From Thiorhodovibrio litoralis (GTDB lineage Bacteria > Pseudomonadota > Gammaproteobacteria > Chromatiales > Chromatiaceae), in the NCBI RefSeq assembly GCF_033954455.1, contig NZ_CP121473.1, positions 2,466,501-2,530,500 on the forward strand: DNA of 64,000 nt, in the 5' to 3' direction. Positions within the stretch are counted from its first letter, which is position 1; each line of letters begins with the position of its first letter. Position numbers and translations under genes: made by a program. Shown here piece by piece: positions 50,185 to 59,771 of the stretch. The notes under the pieces are model-generated. The model was not told where the DNA came from. It searched no databases and worked only from the letters and a program-made list of their open reading frames with translations.

Positions 50185-50849
50185 TTCCCCCCGGGGAAGA
50201 CGCCGCCTTTGTGGCGCAAATGGAAGATGTCCTGGAGGTCTACCGCCGCCCCTACGACCCCAAGAAGCCAGTTGTCTGCATTGATGAACAACCGACCCAG
50301 TTGATTGCCGAGACACGCCAGCCCCTGCCGATGCAACCGGGCCAACCCGAACGCTACGATTATGAATATGAGCGCGCCGGTACGGCGGTGAACTTCATGA
50401 TCACAGAACCCTTGGGGCAATGGCGCAAAGTCAGTGTGCGCGAAACCAAAACCGCGATCGATTTAGCCCAAGAAATCAAGACATTGCTGGACGTGGACTA
50501 TCCCGACGCCGAGAAAGTCGTTATCGTCTGGGACAACCTCAATACGCATACGCCCGCCTCTCTGTACAAAGCCTTCCCACCTGAGGAAGCGCGGCGGTTG
50601 ATCGAGCGCTTGGAAATCCACTACACCCCAAAGCACGGCAGCTGGTTGGACATTGCCGAAATCGAACTCAGTGTCATGACCAAGCAGTGCCTAGACCGCC
50701 GCATCGGCGATATCGAAACGCTTCGCCGCGAAACCGCCGCCTGGGCAGAACAACGCAACGAGGCCCAAATCGGCGTCGACTGGCAATTCACCAACGACAA
50801 AGCGCGTGTGAAGTTGAAGCACTTATATCCGCAAGTTAAGCTGAAATGA
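50181..50849 (+). CDS. IS630 transposase, DDE domain frame
   Basis: The second frame has 222 residues from a GTG and contains the catalytic residues: VVCIDEQPTQL (Asp), VIVWDNLNTHTP (Asp) and SWLDIAEIELSVM (Glu). Most likely it is expressed as a fusion through frameshifting at the upstream A-run. No internal break is seen in this copy, so it could move the second copy as well. Confidence 0.85.
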   Translation: MIPPGEDAAFVAQMEDVLEVYRRPYDPKKPVVCIDEQPTQLIAETRQPLPMQPGQPERYDYEYERAGTAVNFMITEPLGQWRKVSVRETKTAIDLAQEIKTLLDVDYPDAEKVVIVWDNLNTHTPASLYKAFPPEEARRLIERLEIHYTPKHGSWLDIAEIELSVMTKQCLDRRIGDIETLRRETAAWAEQRNEAQIGVDWQFTNDKARVKLKHLYPQVKLK

Positions 50850-50958
50850 GGTACTAGCCCAAATTGATCTGCCGTGTCTGCGGCCCAGAACGAACCGAAA
50901 TCTCAAAAGGTTTCGGCTTAGCAGCAGGCTGCGGAGCTTATCCGCATCCATGTCGTGA

Positions 50959-51318
50959 TCAGCCGTTTAGTAGATGTGAAAAGGTGATCACGGGTTTCCA
51001 ATTCCATCCCGCTTGGGTGATGATCGCGACAAGCGGCTGCTTCATTTCCTGGATATTGAATTTCCAGTGATAGGTGGCGCTGACTGTCGGCTGACCATCG
51101 TTAGCAAGAATCAGCCCGCCGATAAAACCGGTGTCGTACTGAGCAAATGCAATCCCTCTGAACCAGGATGCGCTCAGGCGCGCTGAAGCTGTGCTCCCGC
51201 TTCCCGCCGCGCCAGTCCAGCGAAGGCGGCACAGAGTGTCTTGAGATCGGACTTTGCAGGATTTCCCATCCAGGCGCAGCTTGATCCGGGCGACGGATTT
51301 CAAACCTCCAGCAGCCAT
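50959..51318 (-). CDS. Hypothetical protein
   Basis: A frame of 119 residues, not recognised. It contains VARIKLRLDGKSCKVRSQDT and a C-terminal part that reads like real protein (TYHWKFNIQEMKQPLVAIIT, then GWNWKPVITF). No clear ribosome site precedes the ATG, and it lies in the same frame as the gene upstream, separated by a TGA at 51349-51351 and nine codons. It may be a separate gene or the remainder of a longer one cut by a stop codon. Confidence 0.4.
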   Translation of the reverse strand: MAAGGLKSVARIKLRLDGKSCKVRSQDTLCRLRWTGAAGSGSTASARLSASWFRGIAFAQYDTGFIGGLILANDGQPTVSATYHWKFNIQEMKQPLVAIITQAGWNWKPVITFSHLLNG

Positions 51319-51348
51319 GATGCCAACCCACTTGGCGTCAGCGTACTT

Positions 51349-51930
51349 TCACTCCGCGATCAATTCATTTTGCTGTTTCCCCGGCTGGAGCATAAAAGGC
51401 GCGTCGGTTTCATTGATAGCGAGCAGTCGCGCGCGCAGGCTTTCGACAGGCAGGCGTTGAATGCCCGAGGCGCGATCAATGGCTGCGGCCCAACTCGCCA
51501 TTCTCAGCCATAGCAGGACGAGCAGAGCGCAGTAAATGCCGACGACTCCAAAGAGCATGCCCAGATTGCCTTCCGTCAGCGCTATGAAGCCGCTCTTGGG
51601 CTGCTCCTCCAGTACGGCGATTTGTCGAAGCTGCTCATCAATCGCTTGTTTAGTCTTTGCTTCGCTGATCAGAATCCATGGTGCATCATAGAACAATACC
51701 CCGAACAAGTCGTTGTCACGGCGGTGGTAAGTCAGATAGCGTCCTAAGACAAGTACTTTTGAGTCAGTCGGGATGCCGGCGGTGATCGCAGAGAACCGCT
51801 CGGGCATGTCGGCAAGGGCAGGGAATTCCATCAAAACCACGCGACCGCCGTCGGGAAACTGGACAGAGATCGACTGGACTGGACAGGTACAGAAATATCG
51901 GCAGCGCGCAAACTTATCCTCGAGGGGCAC
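51349..51930 (-). CDS. Hypothetical membrane protein
   Basis: A frame of 193 residues. A polar N-terminal half (TAGIPTDSKVLVLGRYLTYH, then RDNDLFGVLFYDAPWILISE) precedes a membrane helix (MLFGVVGIYCALLVLLWLRM) and a basic tail. Not recognised; the position after the TMEM43-like gene suggests a related membrane function. The N-terminus may start further upstream. Confidence 0.45.
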   Translation of the reverse strand: MPLEDKFARCRYFCTCPVQSISVQFPDGGRVVLMEFPALADMPERFSAITAGIPTDSKVLVLGRYLTYHRRDNDLFGVLFYDAPWILISEAKTKQAIDEQLRQIAVLEEQPKSGFIALTEGNLGMLFGVVGIYCALLVLLWLRMASWAAAIDRASGIQRLPVESLRARLLAINETDAPFMLQPGKQQNELIAE

Positions 51931-52093
51931 GGCCGGCTGCGCGTCGAGGGCGCGGGCAGCCGGTCGAGCCTGGCACCATGATGAATGTGCATGCTTCCTG
52001 CGAACATGCGTTTTTTGAGGTCGAGTAAAGCATCACCGCCCTGGCCTTTTTGGGCACTGCGGTTCAGCTTGGCGGGCAGGATGCTTAACCGCC

Positions 52094-53299
52094 TCAGGCT
52101 GGGGGCGGCGGAGGCGGCGGTGGACTTCCCGCTGCCGCTGGCATGTGGGGAGCAGCCGGTGCCTTCGCTTTGCCTGCACGCTTGAGCCCAAACAGAAGAG
52201 CCAAACCCAGCACCAGCATGCCGCCGCCGAGCAAGGGTCGATAGAATATCCAGGCCAAGGCGACCGTGACCAAGGAGATGGTGGCGGTCAGAATGCCTGC
52301 AACCAGCCCAATTGCCCCGCCAACCAGGCGCCCAAACATGGGAACCACCGCCGCCAGAACCCTCAGGGTACCGAACAACAGCGTGAAGCCGATAAACATC
52401 GCCACCACGCCCACCAGCCGCAGTATCCAGGTTAGCTGCCGGTTGCTATCCTGCGCCTTCTGGAACATTTCCTGCGCGGAATAGGTGCCAGATTCAAGCA
52501 AGGACACCTCATTGCCGTTCGACGCCTGATAGGGAACGAAACTGTTTCCCTTCTGCACAGCGACCAGACTGATATCTTGAGGTGTTACAACGGCAAACTG
52601 AATCCGCGCATCGCCAATTTCGGGCGCGCCCGGATTTTGCCCAAGATAGATTTCCGACCCCGAAAGCTCCGCGCCTGCTGGCAGAGTCAGCCCCGGGGTT
52701 GCGTCGTTCAGATCGACAGGATTGAAGTCACTGAGACTTGCCAGTTGATCGCGCGACAGCCGAAAGGCACCAACCTCCACGTTATTCGCTGTCTGACTCC
52801 AGTCTTCATAAGGCATGCGCCCCGGATTGGCATGTCCACCGGGCTTTTTGAAGTTGCTCGAACTGATTAAGCTCGATTCCCAGCCGCGATTATAGGTGTA
52901 AGTCGTGACTGTCTCGGTCCCACCGCCTAACTTTTCGCGCGTTTCTGATTGACTGTGCTCGCGCCATTGGTACATCTGCACCGCTCGGCGCAACTTGATT
53001 GCCTGCTCCGTCACGCCAAAGACCGGATCGGTTAAGCTCTCGTCGGTGTCGGCATGCCCTGACAGATGCACGAGCAAGCCCTGATTGGCCGCGTCAACCC
53101 GATCTGCGGCTACCGAAACGACCTGCCCCAGACCTTCCTCCAGTGCGCGGGCACGGTTGACCGCACGCCCCTCGTTCCACCACAGCAGCCCCACGGCCAC
53201 TGCCACCAGCACGATACCCACAAGCATGCCGGTTAAAGAGCTAACCAGACGGCTGCCCCAGGATTGCGAACTGACTTCTCTATAGCTATTTTCAGACAT
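52094..53299 (-). CDS. TMEM43-family membrane protein
   Basis: A protein of 401 residues from MSENSYREVS. An N-terminal membrane helix (VGIVLVAVAVGLLWWNEGRA) leads into a large soluble domain with the family segments ALEEGLGQVV, GLLVHLSGHA, TDPVFGVTEQAIKLRRAVQM and YQWREH; three or four C-terminal helices follow (ILRLVGVVAMFIGFTLLFGT, GAIGLVAGILTATISLVTVA). The end is a Pro-rich tail (GSPPPPPPPPA). Bacterial members are of unknown function; the human relative is an inner nuclear membrane protein. Confidence 0.8.
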   Translation of the reverse strand: MSENSYREVSSQSWGSRLVSSLTGMLVGIVLVAVAVGLLWWNEGRAVNRARALEEGLGQVVSVAADRVDAANQGLLVHLSGHADTDESLTDPVFGVTEQAIKLRRAVQMYQWREHSQSETREKLGGGTETVTTYTYNRGWESSLISSSNFKKPGGHANPGRMPYEDWSQTANNVEVGAFRLSRDQLASLSDFNPVDLNDATPGLTLPAGAELSGSEIYLGQNPGAPEIGDARIQFAVVTPQDISLVAVQKGNSFVPYQASNGNEVSLLESGTYSAQEMFQKAQDSNRQLTWILRLVGVVAMFIGFTLLFGTLRVLAAVVPMFGRLVGGAIGLVAGILTATISLVTVALAWIFYRPLLGGGMLVLGLALLFGLKRAGKAKAPAAPHMPAAAGSPPPPPPPPA

Positions 53300-53471
53300 A
53301 AGCAACTCCCCCTCTTAGTGAAACACGCGAGACAAGTCTGGCTGTCAAGTCAGCAGGAGATCATGGACGCAGCAGCTTCTGCTATGCCGAAGGTCGACTG
53401 TGACAGATCCCGCTCAAACCCAAAGAACACTCAAAGTCAGGCACGTGGAACTATTTTTCCTCATTTTCGTC

Positions 53472-54798
53472 CACTAGTGTCCCAACGTTTAATCAAATAA
53501 ATTCAATTGCTTAGCGGTTTCCAGATCTGTGTATTTGTCGGGAAAATGGTTAAGTAATTGATTTATATGCACACGCTCGAACAACGTCAGGCTCAGAACC
53601 TGTAGCAAACTATACAGACTTTCATTGATATTCAATCGTTTCTTTACAATTGCTACTAACATATGTCGAGATCGCTATCCAAATTTGCGATTTGACTGCA
53701 TTTTCAGTCGTGCCAAAGAAAGCTTTTATGCGCAGGTGTTGCTTGATCCATTTAAAAAACAGTTCTACGTACCAGCGATTCCGATAAAGCTCTGTGATCG
53801 TGAATGCGGGCAAAGCAAAGTTGTTTGTTAAGAAAACCAGTTCTTTATTCGTTGCCGGATCGATGAACTTAATGCGGCGAAGATGCTGCGGATAACGCAA
53901 GGCCGTATTGACACCTGTTAGAGAGACAGTTTGGTCGCATCTTAATCCGGTTGTCTTGTCGACCGGGCGAGAGTGCAATCTTCGCATCTTTGTATTCGAC
54001 TTGGCGCGTATAACAAAAAAGGCCCCGGCGAGTTGAAAGCGATAAAGACGCTCAAAATCTAGATACGCACGATCCATGATATAGAAAGCGCCCGGCTCAA
54101 TAGTCAGCAAATCTAGCGCCTTGACGTCATTCAGTTTTGCGTCGGAAATTGCGATAAAACTCGGTATGTTACCGCGCAGGTCCAGTAATGTATGAAGTTT
54201 TATGCCCGCTTTCGTGCGCCGAAAAGGCGCCCATGGGAAAACAGAAAGACAAAGATCGATTGTGGATGAGTCAAAGGCGTAAACTGTCTGCTCAAGGTCA
54301 AGCGCGAGTTTTTCGTTGCTATAGAGGTCACGGGCGATTTGAATTAGCGTGCTAGTGAAGTCAGCATAAATCCGCCAGTCACGGACCTGGTTAGCGTTAG
54401 CAAGGGTATTCCGCGATATCCCTCCACGAATGCCCATGTGGTAAAGCTTGCTCGAATGCGCACGCAGAGTCGTTTCAATATCTCGAAGGCTTTCCGATAG
54501 GTCAGTTGCGCGAACATCATGCTTAGGAACTGATCGAGACACGAGAATGATTTGATCTTATGGTTGCCACGATAACGCGTCACGCACTGCCGAAAAGCCG
54601 GCAAAGGAAGATGCTCGGTTAACTGTGAGAAAACGAGTTTGCCGGTATACATTCGCAATTAGCCTCCAGTCAAAGATTCCGGACGGAGGCTGGGCGAAAT
54701 GAGCCGACGCGTTCAAGTCGATTTTCTCGAAAAATCCTAAATGTATAATAAATCTAGCAACTTACGGATCTCGTGTACGAAACGTTGGGACACTAGTG
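53472..54798 (-). mobile_element. IS4-family insertion sequence, copy 2 (defective)
   Basis: A 1327-bp copy of the element at 13391-14720, in inverse orientation, with the same CACTAGTG-ended terminal repeats. It is flanked by the 9-bp duplication ATTTTCGTC (53463-53471 and 54799-54807). It is 3 bp shorter than copy 1: one G is lost in the TATCGGGAAAG region and two bases in TGTATTAG near the 3' end, which puts two frameshifts into the transposase gene. Confidence 0.9.
53489..54652 (-). pseudogene. IS4-family transposase with two frameshifts
   Basis: The N-terminal frame (54344-54652) and the catalytic frame (53622-54542) overlap but are not in one frame because of a missing G, and the C-terminal part after ISTYV is shifted again by a 2-bp deletion. 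Catalytic residues remain in the middle. The protein would not be made in full, so this copy depends on copy 1 to move. Confidence 0.85.
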
Positions 54799-55281
54799 AT
54801 TTTCGTCCATGAATTTTTTAAACTTCTTGACGATTACCGCCCACCAATCCATGGTATCTTCCATATTCTCAGAGGTGACACCGTAGCGAATATTCACCGG
54901 AAACCTGAGCCCAGGATCTCCCTCCTGATCGATTAATGCCTTGCAAAAGCGTTGAGTTCGATTCCATTCGTTGATCGTCTCCAGCGACAACTTCACACCT
55001 GACCAGCCAGATATAAACTGTATATCTTTACATTCTTTTCCTTCCTCGCAGCCGTGAAAGTAAATCCCGTATTTGATGCCGTTAGTCCGACCGATAATCA
55101 GTGGGTTTCCAAGGCTATCAGTGTCCAACTCAACTTCACCGAAGCCCTTGGCAAGACTTAGAATGGCATCCACGCTATTTGCGTCAATTATGGTAGGTGA
55201 ATCAGCCGCAACTGCCGGCGTCACAAAAGCCACCGTTAGAAAGACTGCTCGCAGAACAGCTCTAAACGCATGATTTTTCAT
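54793..55281 (-). CDS. YbjN-like exported protein, C-terminus altered by IS
   Basis: A protein of 162 residues with a signal peptide (LRAVFLTVAFVTPAVAA). The YbjN-type fold is suggested by DAILSLAKGFGEVELDTDSL, KYGIYFHGC, LSLETINEWNRTQRFCKALI and RYGVTSENMEDTMDWW. The IS4 copy lies at the last codons: the present end is FMDENH, whereas rejoining the left flank gives FMDENEEK and a stop. The insertion therefore changes only the tail, and the protein is probably still functional. The copy's right terminal repeat provides the new stop codon. Confidence 0.7.
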   Translation of the reverse strand: MKNHAFRAVLRAVFLTVAFVTPAVAADSPTIIDANSVDAILSLAKGFGEVELDTDSLGNPLIIGRTNGIKYGIYFHGCEEGKECKDIQFISGWSGVKLSLETINEWNRTQRFCKALIDQEGDPGLRFPVNIRYGVTSENMEDTMDWWAVIVKKFKKFMDENH

Positions 55282-55394
55282 GATTTTTAAGTAAGCCCCC
55301 TAATATCGCTGTCGCAAATGAGTTTTCTATTTTTTTATGACCGGGTAGCGCTCCCGAGGGCTCGGCGGCAGGGAGGCCGCCGTGAAGCCCCCAT

Positions 55395-56150
55395 GCAACG
55401 GTGTCCGGCTCATTTTCATAGGTACGCCGCCAATAATGGCCGCAATTTGGCCTCATAGAGCGCAGGAGACGCTGGCGAGAGAAGCGAGTGTTTGAAAAAC
55501 CTCAGCACCTGACGGCTGATTTTCGACGTATAGCGGAACAGCGGGACCGTCCAGTCTGGTCGCTCGGTGCCATCTGGCGCACCGGGGGCTTTGCGCTGAC
55601 GTTGCTCCTGTTTGCGCAAGGCTTTGTGATCACGCGCGCCCTCGGCACCGAACTGGCGGTGCAGCAACAGCGTCACTAACGCATGGGTGATGATCGCCAG
55701 GCAGACCTGATTGTCGATGGCCACCGGGCTTTTGCCCCAGGCTTTGGCATGGGCGAAATCATTTTTCCAGGTGCAACGGTGTCCGGCTCATTTTCATAGG
55801 TACGCCTCCAATAATGGCCGCAATTTGGCCTCATATAGCGCAGGAGACGCCGGCGAGAGAAACGAGTGTTTGAAAAACCTCAGCGCCTGACGGCTGATTT
55901 TCGACGTATAGCGGAACAGCGGGACCGTCCAGTCTGGTCGCTCGGTGCCATCTGGCGCACCGGGGGCTTTGCGCTGACGTTGCTCCTGTTTGCGCAGAGC
56001 CTTGTGATCACGCGCGCCCTCGGCACCGAACTGGCGGTGCAGCAACAGCGTCACTAACGCATGGGTGATGATCGCCAGGCAGACCTGATTGTCGATGGCC
56101 ACCGGGCTTTTACCCCAGGCTTTGGCATGGGCGAACTCATTTTTCCAGGT
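55395..56150. repeat. Tandem duplication, 378-bp unit
   Basis: GCAACGGTGTCCGGCTCATT starts at 55395 and again at 55773, and the following sequence stays almost identical, with a few substitutions, through GGGCTTTTGCCCCAGG-type sequence to ATTTTTCCAGGT. The unit covers the 3' end of the transposase gene. The junction lies in the transposase coding sequence after CATTTTTCCAGGT. Confidence 0.85.
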
Positions 56151-57096
56151 GTCAAAGCATTTTTCCTCATCCCACCTGCGGGCATAAAGAAACGCGACAA
56201 CACCGGGCAAGAGACTGAAATCATTGGTCAGAAACTCCAAGCGCCGGCCCTGGCGGGTGCGCAAAGTGATCAACCGCTATTCCTGGGAAGAACTCAACAA
56301 GGTGATGCGCTCATCGCGCAGCACCCCGGCGTTCTCCGGTGTCTTGGCAATGGGGCATGGCGGCACGCGAGTCCACCACCAGATTGGACTTCATGCGCGT
56401 GATCAGGGTACTGCCCTGGGTGCGTTTCTTCCGATCCCAGAAGGCGGCATCAATGAAGGCGCGATCAACCACCCACAGCGTGCGCGCCTCCTGTGTCTGC
56501 GCGCCCGGGCGCGCATCGTAGTCCCGCAATAGGTTGATCTCATGGCGGCTACGCGTCTCCACCAACGCATCCTCGGCCAACCCCAGGCGCAGGTTGTAGA
56601 ACACCAACTCGCCATGTCCCTTGGGATTGTCCTCCCCGCCTTGCTTGGGCGTGCAACGGCGATAATGCGCACTTTCTTCCTGATAGGTGCCATCCATCGC
56701 CCGCACCGGGCGGCCATCCAGTCCAGGAATTCCCGCCAGATGATCAGGCAGCACCGCCCCCACCTCGCGCATCAGCACCGGAATCATCGCTTGCAGCACT
56801 GCGCGGCGTTCAGTGGAGGCCAAGGCATTGGACCAGGTCGAGCGCGCCAAGGGCACCACCGACTCTGCCTGCGGGGCCAGCTGATCACGCAGATGATCGA
56901 GCGCTTGCACCTGCTCGCGCAGCACCCCCATCCCCTGCAACTGGCGCCACACGCCCAAGGCAATAAAGCGCTCCATGCTCAACACCCGCCCCACCGAGGC
57001 TGCCCGGCGCACAAACGCCAGTGCGTGCTGCACGGGCGCCACCAGGTCGGCGAAAACAGTGTCATTACCGTGAAAGATGCAGGTAGCTTGAGGCAA
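55794..57096 (-). pseudogene. IS4-like transposase, frameshifted
   Basis: The N-terminal frame (56311-57096) gives FIALGVWRQLQGM, RAMDGTYQEES (Asp) and LWVVDRAFIDAAFWDR (Asp). The C-terminal frame (55794-56273) has LYARRWDEEKCFDTWKNE with the catalytic Glu. They are separated by a frameshift near 56345 and a TAG at 56277-56279. Two breaks make this copy inactive. The 3' 100 codons recur in the downstream duplicate. Confidence 0.75.
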
Positions 57097-57147
57097 ACCA
57101 CCCCCTGACCGCTTGGCGGCCTGAAAAAAACGGATTGTCGCGGCGGC

Positions 57148-58362
57148 TCAGGCTGGAATGTAGTGGTACTTCCTGAGCATCCGAATCCAACGCGGTGCGT
57201 TGCGTTCAACGCTGATGGCTTCGTAGTTGACCGTGGCATCCCGGTAATAATCGCCACGGTGGATCAACACGAAGACGATTTTCAAAATTTTGTGGGCCAG
57301 CGCGAAGATCGCCCGTTTTCGCCCACGACGAACGAGCAAGACCTTGAACTTCTCAGCCAACGCACAGCGGGTGCGGCTGGCCGCATGGGCGGCCTCGCAG
57401 AGAATCCGTCGGACATAGGGATTGCCCTTGCGCGCGCGTGCGCTCTTGCGCTTGCCGGCCGATTCGTTGTTGCCTGGACAAACACCCGCCCAGGCGGCGA
57501 GCTTCTCGGGAGAGCCGAACGCGTCCATGTCGGTGCCGATTTCCACCAACAGCATGGCCGCGCCGGGCGCGTCGAGCCCGGGAATGGTCTGCAAGGCATG
57601 CAGCAGCGACTCATGGGGCTGCAGAGCGCTGAGCAAGTGGTGTCGAAACACCTCGATGCGCGCTTCGAGCTCTTCGATGTGGGTGAGAATCTCCCGTAGA
57701 ACAAACCGATGGGTGTCGCTGAGTTCCCCATCGAGCGCATCGAGCAATTCCTCTTGCGTGGCCTTCAGCCGCTTGCTTGCGTAGCTCAAGACCTGTTGTG
57801 GCGTCTCCCCGGCCAACAGCCCCTTGATCATCGCCCGCGCCGAGGTGCCGTGGATGTCACTGACCACCGCCGAGAGGCGAATGCCCCCGTCAGTGAGCAC
57901 CTTGTGCAAGCGGTTCTTCTCCCCGGCCAGAATGCCGGTGAATTTCTGCATCTGGCGCGAGACCAAGCGCAGTTCGCGCAGATTCTGCGGCGGCACGAAG
58001 CTGCCCGTGAGCAGCCCGCTGCGCGCGAGGATCGCCAACCATTGTGCATCGGCGATGTCGGTCTTGCGCCCAGGCACCTGTTTGACATGACGGGCATTGA
58101 CCACCAAGGCGGCTATGCCCACCCGTTCCAGGGCCGCATAGGGGCTCTTCCAGTAGATGCCGGTGCTTTCCATGACCACCACCTCGGGCGCGAAGGAGGC
58201 CACCCACTCGGCCAGGGCGCGGCGGTCACGTTTGAACCCGCCAAACTCCTTCAACTCAACCCGTACCTCACCATCGGCGTCCGCAATCAACGCACAGGCG
58301 GTGATCTTCGCATGATGAATATCCAACGCCACAACGCTGTTAAAGATCGGTGTCAGTTCCAT
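57148..58362 (-). CDS. IS110-family transposase
   Basis: A recombinase of 404 residues. The N-terminal RuvC-like DEDD domain has ALDIHHAK (D14), VVMESTGIYW (E65) and KTDIADAQWL (D102, D105). The C-terminal Tnp_20 domain has the LLHALQTIPGLDAPGA segment and the region CPGNNESAGKRKSARARKGN with the serine expected to act as nucleophile. The family inserts DNA by a guide RNA (bridge RNA) made from the element's non-coding end. The frame looks intact. It lies directly beside the broken IS4-like element. Confidence 0.9.
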   Translation of the reverse strand: MELTPIFNSVVALDIHHAKITACALIADADGEVRVELKEFGGFKRDRRALAEWVASFAPEVVVMESTGIYWKSPYAALERVGIAALVVNARHVKQVPGRKTDIADAQWLAILARSGLLTGSFVPPQNLRELRLVSRQMQKFTGILAGEKNRLHKVLTDGGIRLSAVVSDIHGTSARAMIKGLLAGETPQQVLSYASKRLKATQEELLDALDGELSDTHRFVLREILTHIEELEARIEVFRHHLLSALQPHESLLHALQTIPGLDAPGAAMLLVEIGTDMDAFGSPEKLAAWAGVCPGNNESAGKRKSARARKGNPYVRRILCEAAHAASRTRCALAEKFKVLLVRRGRKRAIFALAHKILKIVFVLIHRGDYYRDATVNYEAISVERNAPRWIRMLRKYHYIPA

Positions 58363-58392
58363 GCGCGCTCCCCAACGATTACACTGACGACA

Positions 58393-58564
58393 GGGAGCCC
58401 GCGCAGGCCGCCACCGACATCCCTCTCAGGCGGTGTGCGCCTGGACCTCTTTACCGTGCGCTCTGTGGCGATGCATTCCGGGGTTCGGAGCAGCGGCGGC
58501 GGGTCACGTTAGGAATCAGGATCAAGTCGCCAAATAGTTGACCGACCTCGCTGCGCGGGCTCCC
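58393..58564 (-). ncRNA. Candidate bridge RNA region of the IS110 element
   Basis: The 5' non-coding side of the IS110 gene holds GGGAGCCCGCGCAG (58393-58406) and CTGCGCGGGCTCCC (58551-58564), a perfect 14-bp inverted repeat that would close a 172-nt transcript on the minus strand, with smaller GC-rich pairings inside. IS110-group bridge RNAs are made from this same side and are of similar length. No function is shown by sequence alone; the repeat might also be a target-site feature of the element. Confidence 0.35.
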
Positions 58565-59075
58565 CCTTAGCATCTTTCATTTTCCGGGGTGCCGCTACCC
58601 CTGCATGACCGTTAAGCAGGCCATTCATCAGGGCATCGAGTCGGTTGGGGATCATGACAAGCACTCCAGTGTGGTATCTTTGAGACACCCACGTTTTGCG
58701 CACACTAAATGTGCTTGTCAAGTCTTTTTTTCAGTTTTCCCCAGCGGTTTTCTATTTCGCGGACCGCTACAGCGGCCCTGTCCAACGAGACAAAAAACGC
58801 ATTCCAACTGCAACACGCTTGCACAGGACTGCATGGCGCTTCTGTATGGTGGAATTATGCGTCATGGTGGAAATTTGAACCGGACACCGTTGAGTTGAAA
58901 GGCACCGTAACCTTTCGCTAAGGTATCTTGGATTCAGCGCCAGCAATTCGTCGTGACCAGAGAGTTGCCGAAAGTATAGTTCAGAGTTTGGCGTGTGGGC
59001 AACCTTAAGTTTCCAAGAAATTAGCATCCGTTGCGGATTGTCTAATTTTGCGGTGGGGCTCGGTTGTAGGTTCGG
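58565..59075. other. Non-coding flank with nothing certain
   Basis: About 510 nt between the IS110 end and the integrase fragment. Short frames of 60 to 97 codons exist on both strands without family features. The IS110 boundary probably lies within the first 50 nt of it. No RNA or repeat recognised. Confidence 0.35.
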
Positions 59076-59212
59076 GTATCAAGACGTGGGTGGTCATTAC
59101 CCGCGTTCTCCAGACGGGTGAGTGGAAACAAAAGCGCGTCACTCTGGGAGCCGATCCGGCGTTGCCATTGTCTGAAGCGCGAGCAAAAGCGAACGAGCCG
59201 AAACCTCGGTAG
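59076..59212 (+). pseudogene. Integrase arm-domain fragment
   Basis: One open frame reads GSGIKTWVVITRVLQTG, then EWKQKRVTLGADPALPLSEA and RAKANEPKPR before a TAG at 59210-59212. This is the arm-type DNA-binding domain of phage-like tyrosine recombinases (the usual WVVRV...RVTLG..P.LSLAEAR pattern). The rest of the gene is absent. With the tRNA-Leu 1.4 kb away it suggests a former integration event there. The IS630 copy 2 begins 11 nt later. Confidence 0.7.
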
Positions 59213-59300
59213 CCTTCCGGCTAGTACCTTATTTCGGCGTATGTTGCGAAAACAAGCCGCTAGTGGTATCTCTTAGAGCATTGCAGAAGGAGATGCCGCT

Positions 59301-59771
59301 ATGACAAAGAAATATGTAGTCCGTCTCAGCGATGAAGAGCGTGGTTTGTTGGAAGACCTGGTGAGCAAAGGGCAAGCGGCGGCGCAGAAGATCAAACATG
59401 CGAATGTATTGCTCAAGGTCGATGCCGGAGGGGCGAATTGGAGCGATGCACAAGCCGCTGAGGCGTTCGGTTGCGCGCCGCGCACTGTCTTCAGCATTCG
59501 CGAGCGGTTCGTCGAACAAGGATTTGAAGCGGCGCTTTCACGCAAGCAACGTGAGCACCCGAGCTGCGAGCCCCTGCTCGATGGGGAAAAGCAGGCGCGG
59601 TTGGTGCAAATTGCCTGTAGCGAGCCGCCTCCCGGATACGCGCGCTGGACGTTGAATTTACTCGCGGGGAAGTTGGTGGAACTGGATGTCGTTGAGAGCA
59701 TCTCGGCACCCACGGTGATGCGCGCACTAAAAAAAACGCACTCCAACCGCATCGGCGCAAGTGCTGGGTGA
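59301..59771 (+). CDS. IS630 transposase, N-terminal frame (copy 2)
   Basis: A frame of 156 residues, almost identical to copy 1 with changes such as DAGGANW instead of DAEGANW and REHPSCEP instead of RERPSCEP. The A-run for frameshifting is kept. Since the second frame is broken, the fusion product would be truncated. Confidence 0.8.
   Translation: MTKKYVVRLSDEERGLLEDLVSKGQAAAQKIKHANVLLKVDAGGANWSDAQAAEAFGCAPRTVFSIRERFVEQGFEAALSRKQREHPSCEPLLDGEKQARLVQIACSEPPPGYARWTLNLLAGKLVELDVVESISAPTVMRALKKTHSNRIGASAG

Larger units (their letters stand above)
49637..50854 (+). mobile_element. IS630-family insertion sequence, copy 1 (apparently functional)
   Basis: An element of 1218 bp. Left end GTACCTTATTTCGGCTTA and right end TAAGCTGAAATGAGGTAC are imperfect inverted repeats. 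It is flanked by TA on both sides (49635-49636 and 50855-50856) within a CTAG target, the usual IS630 site. Two overlapping reading frames are joined by a probable minus-one frameshift. A second, slightly longer copy lies at 59224-60442. Confidence 0.9.
55395..57100 (-). mobile_element. Broken IS4-like element with duplicated 3' end
   Basis: Contains a transposase pseudogene different from the IS4 copies above, with a tandem duplication of about 378 bp at its 3' end (55395-55772 repeated at 55773-56150). The outer ends could not be set precisely. An IS110 gene begins to the right within 50 nt, so the 5' end may have been replaced. No intact transposase frame remains. Confidence 0.6.

Noticed and set aside
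58509-58721. Minus-strand frame of 70 codons next to the IS110 gene
   Set aside because: It crosses the candidate RNA region and the element boundary and shows no recognisable protein motif.
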